This document shows, one piece after another, positions 5,247 through 5,297 of a DNA stretch of 5,297 nt. How positions within the stretch are numbered: the first letter of the stretch is position 1; the number at the start of each line of letters is the position of its first letter. The notes under the pieces are model-generated. The model was not told the DNA's origin. It made no database searches and saw only the letters and a list, made by a program, of their open reading frames with translations. The DNA comes from an uncultured Lachnospiraceae bacterium (lineage in GTDB: Bacteria > Bacillota > Clostridia > Lachnospirales > Lachnospiraceae): assembly GCA_946413945.1 (NCBI GenBank), contig CAMKMR010000143.1, positions 1 to 5,297 on the forward strand, in the 5' to 3' direction. Made by a program: the position numbers and the translations under genes.

Positions 5247-5297
5247 GTGAAGCCTCACACGACTGAAGTCGCGTGCTTCCCATAAATGCTTTTTAAG
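5247..5297 (-). mobile_element. Terminal hairpin of an IS200/IS605 (TnpB-type) element, truncated by the window edge
   Basis: Read on the minus strand, GAAG is followed by CACGCGAC (5275-5268), the loop TTCA, GTCGTGTG (5263-5256), then AGG, CTTC and AC ending at 5247. This closely resembles the imperfect end hairpins of IS605-family elements with TnpB in Clostridia, which serve TnpA recognition and form the 3' part of the TnpB guide RNA (omega RNA). The 8-bp stem is complete on the minus strand if one G·U pair is allowed; on the plus strand that pair is a C/A mismatch. The outer GAAG (5279-5276) can pair with CTTC (5252-5249). The element body, with tnpB presumably on the minus strand, would lie to the right. 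The edge at 5247, after TTCAC, is inferred. Confidence 0.65.

Noticed and set aside
1..5297. A CRISPR array, tRNA or rRNA gene.
   Set aside because: I saw no regularly spaced direct repeats, no tRNA-like cloverleaf or CCA end, and no rRNA-conserved sequence on either strand.

Overview
The window reads as chromosomal DNA of an AT-rich Clostridia member, most likely Lachnospiraceae (Butyrivibrio/Roseburia type). The reasons are strong AGGAGG-type ribosome binding sites, codon choice, tightly packed genes, and the gene order arginine/lysine/ornithine decarboxylase – spermidine synthase – carboxyspermidine dehydrogenase. The assignment is inference from composition and gene content; no rRNA or other marker is present.

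Left part (24-3603, minus strand): a compact polyamine operon read right to left. speA (2155-3603) makes the primary amine, probably agmatine from arginine. speE (1289-2143) is an aminopropyltransferase of the spermidine synthase family. The last gene (24-1286) is a saccharopine-dehydrogenase-like carboxy(nor)spermidine dehydrogenase. Gaps are 11 and 2 nt and each downstream gene has its own strong RBS. Steps expected to follow (carboxynorspermidine decarboxylase nspC, agmatine-to-putrescine enzymes) would lie beyond the left edge and are not seen.

Middle (3604-4271): a long intergenic region. On the minus strand it holds a very good sigma-A promoter (3993-4022), about 230 nt of potentially structured RNA, a strong intrinsic terminator (3724-3759), and only then, about 120 nt further on, speA. 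This is the geometry of an attenuator or riboswitch, or else of an independent small RNA. It is the most interesting part of the window. I do not recognise the RNA as a known class. The right half (about 4023-4271) holds candidate promoter and operator sequences for the plus-strand gene.

Right part (4272-5297): a plus-strand gene for a six-helix membrane protein (FAR-17a/AIG1-like, Pr6Pr-type). Its natural start appears to be the rare codon ATA behind a perfectly placed Shine-Dalgarno sequence. A textbook terminator follows (4997-5038). Then comes AT-rich DNA with a possible decayed C-terminal gene fragment on the minus strand. At the right edge is the terminal hairpin of an IS200/IS605 (TnpB-type) element whose body lies outside the window.
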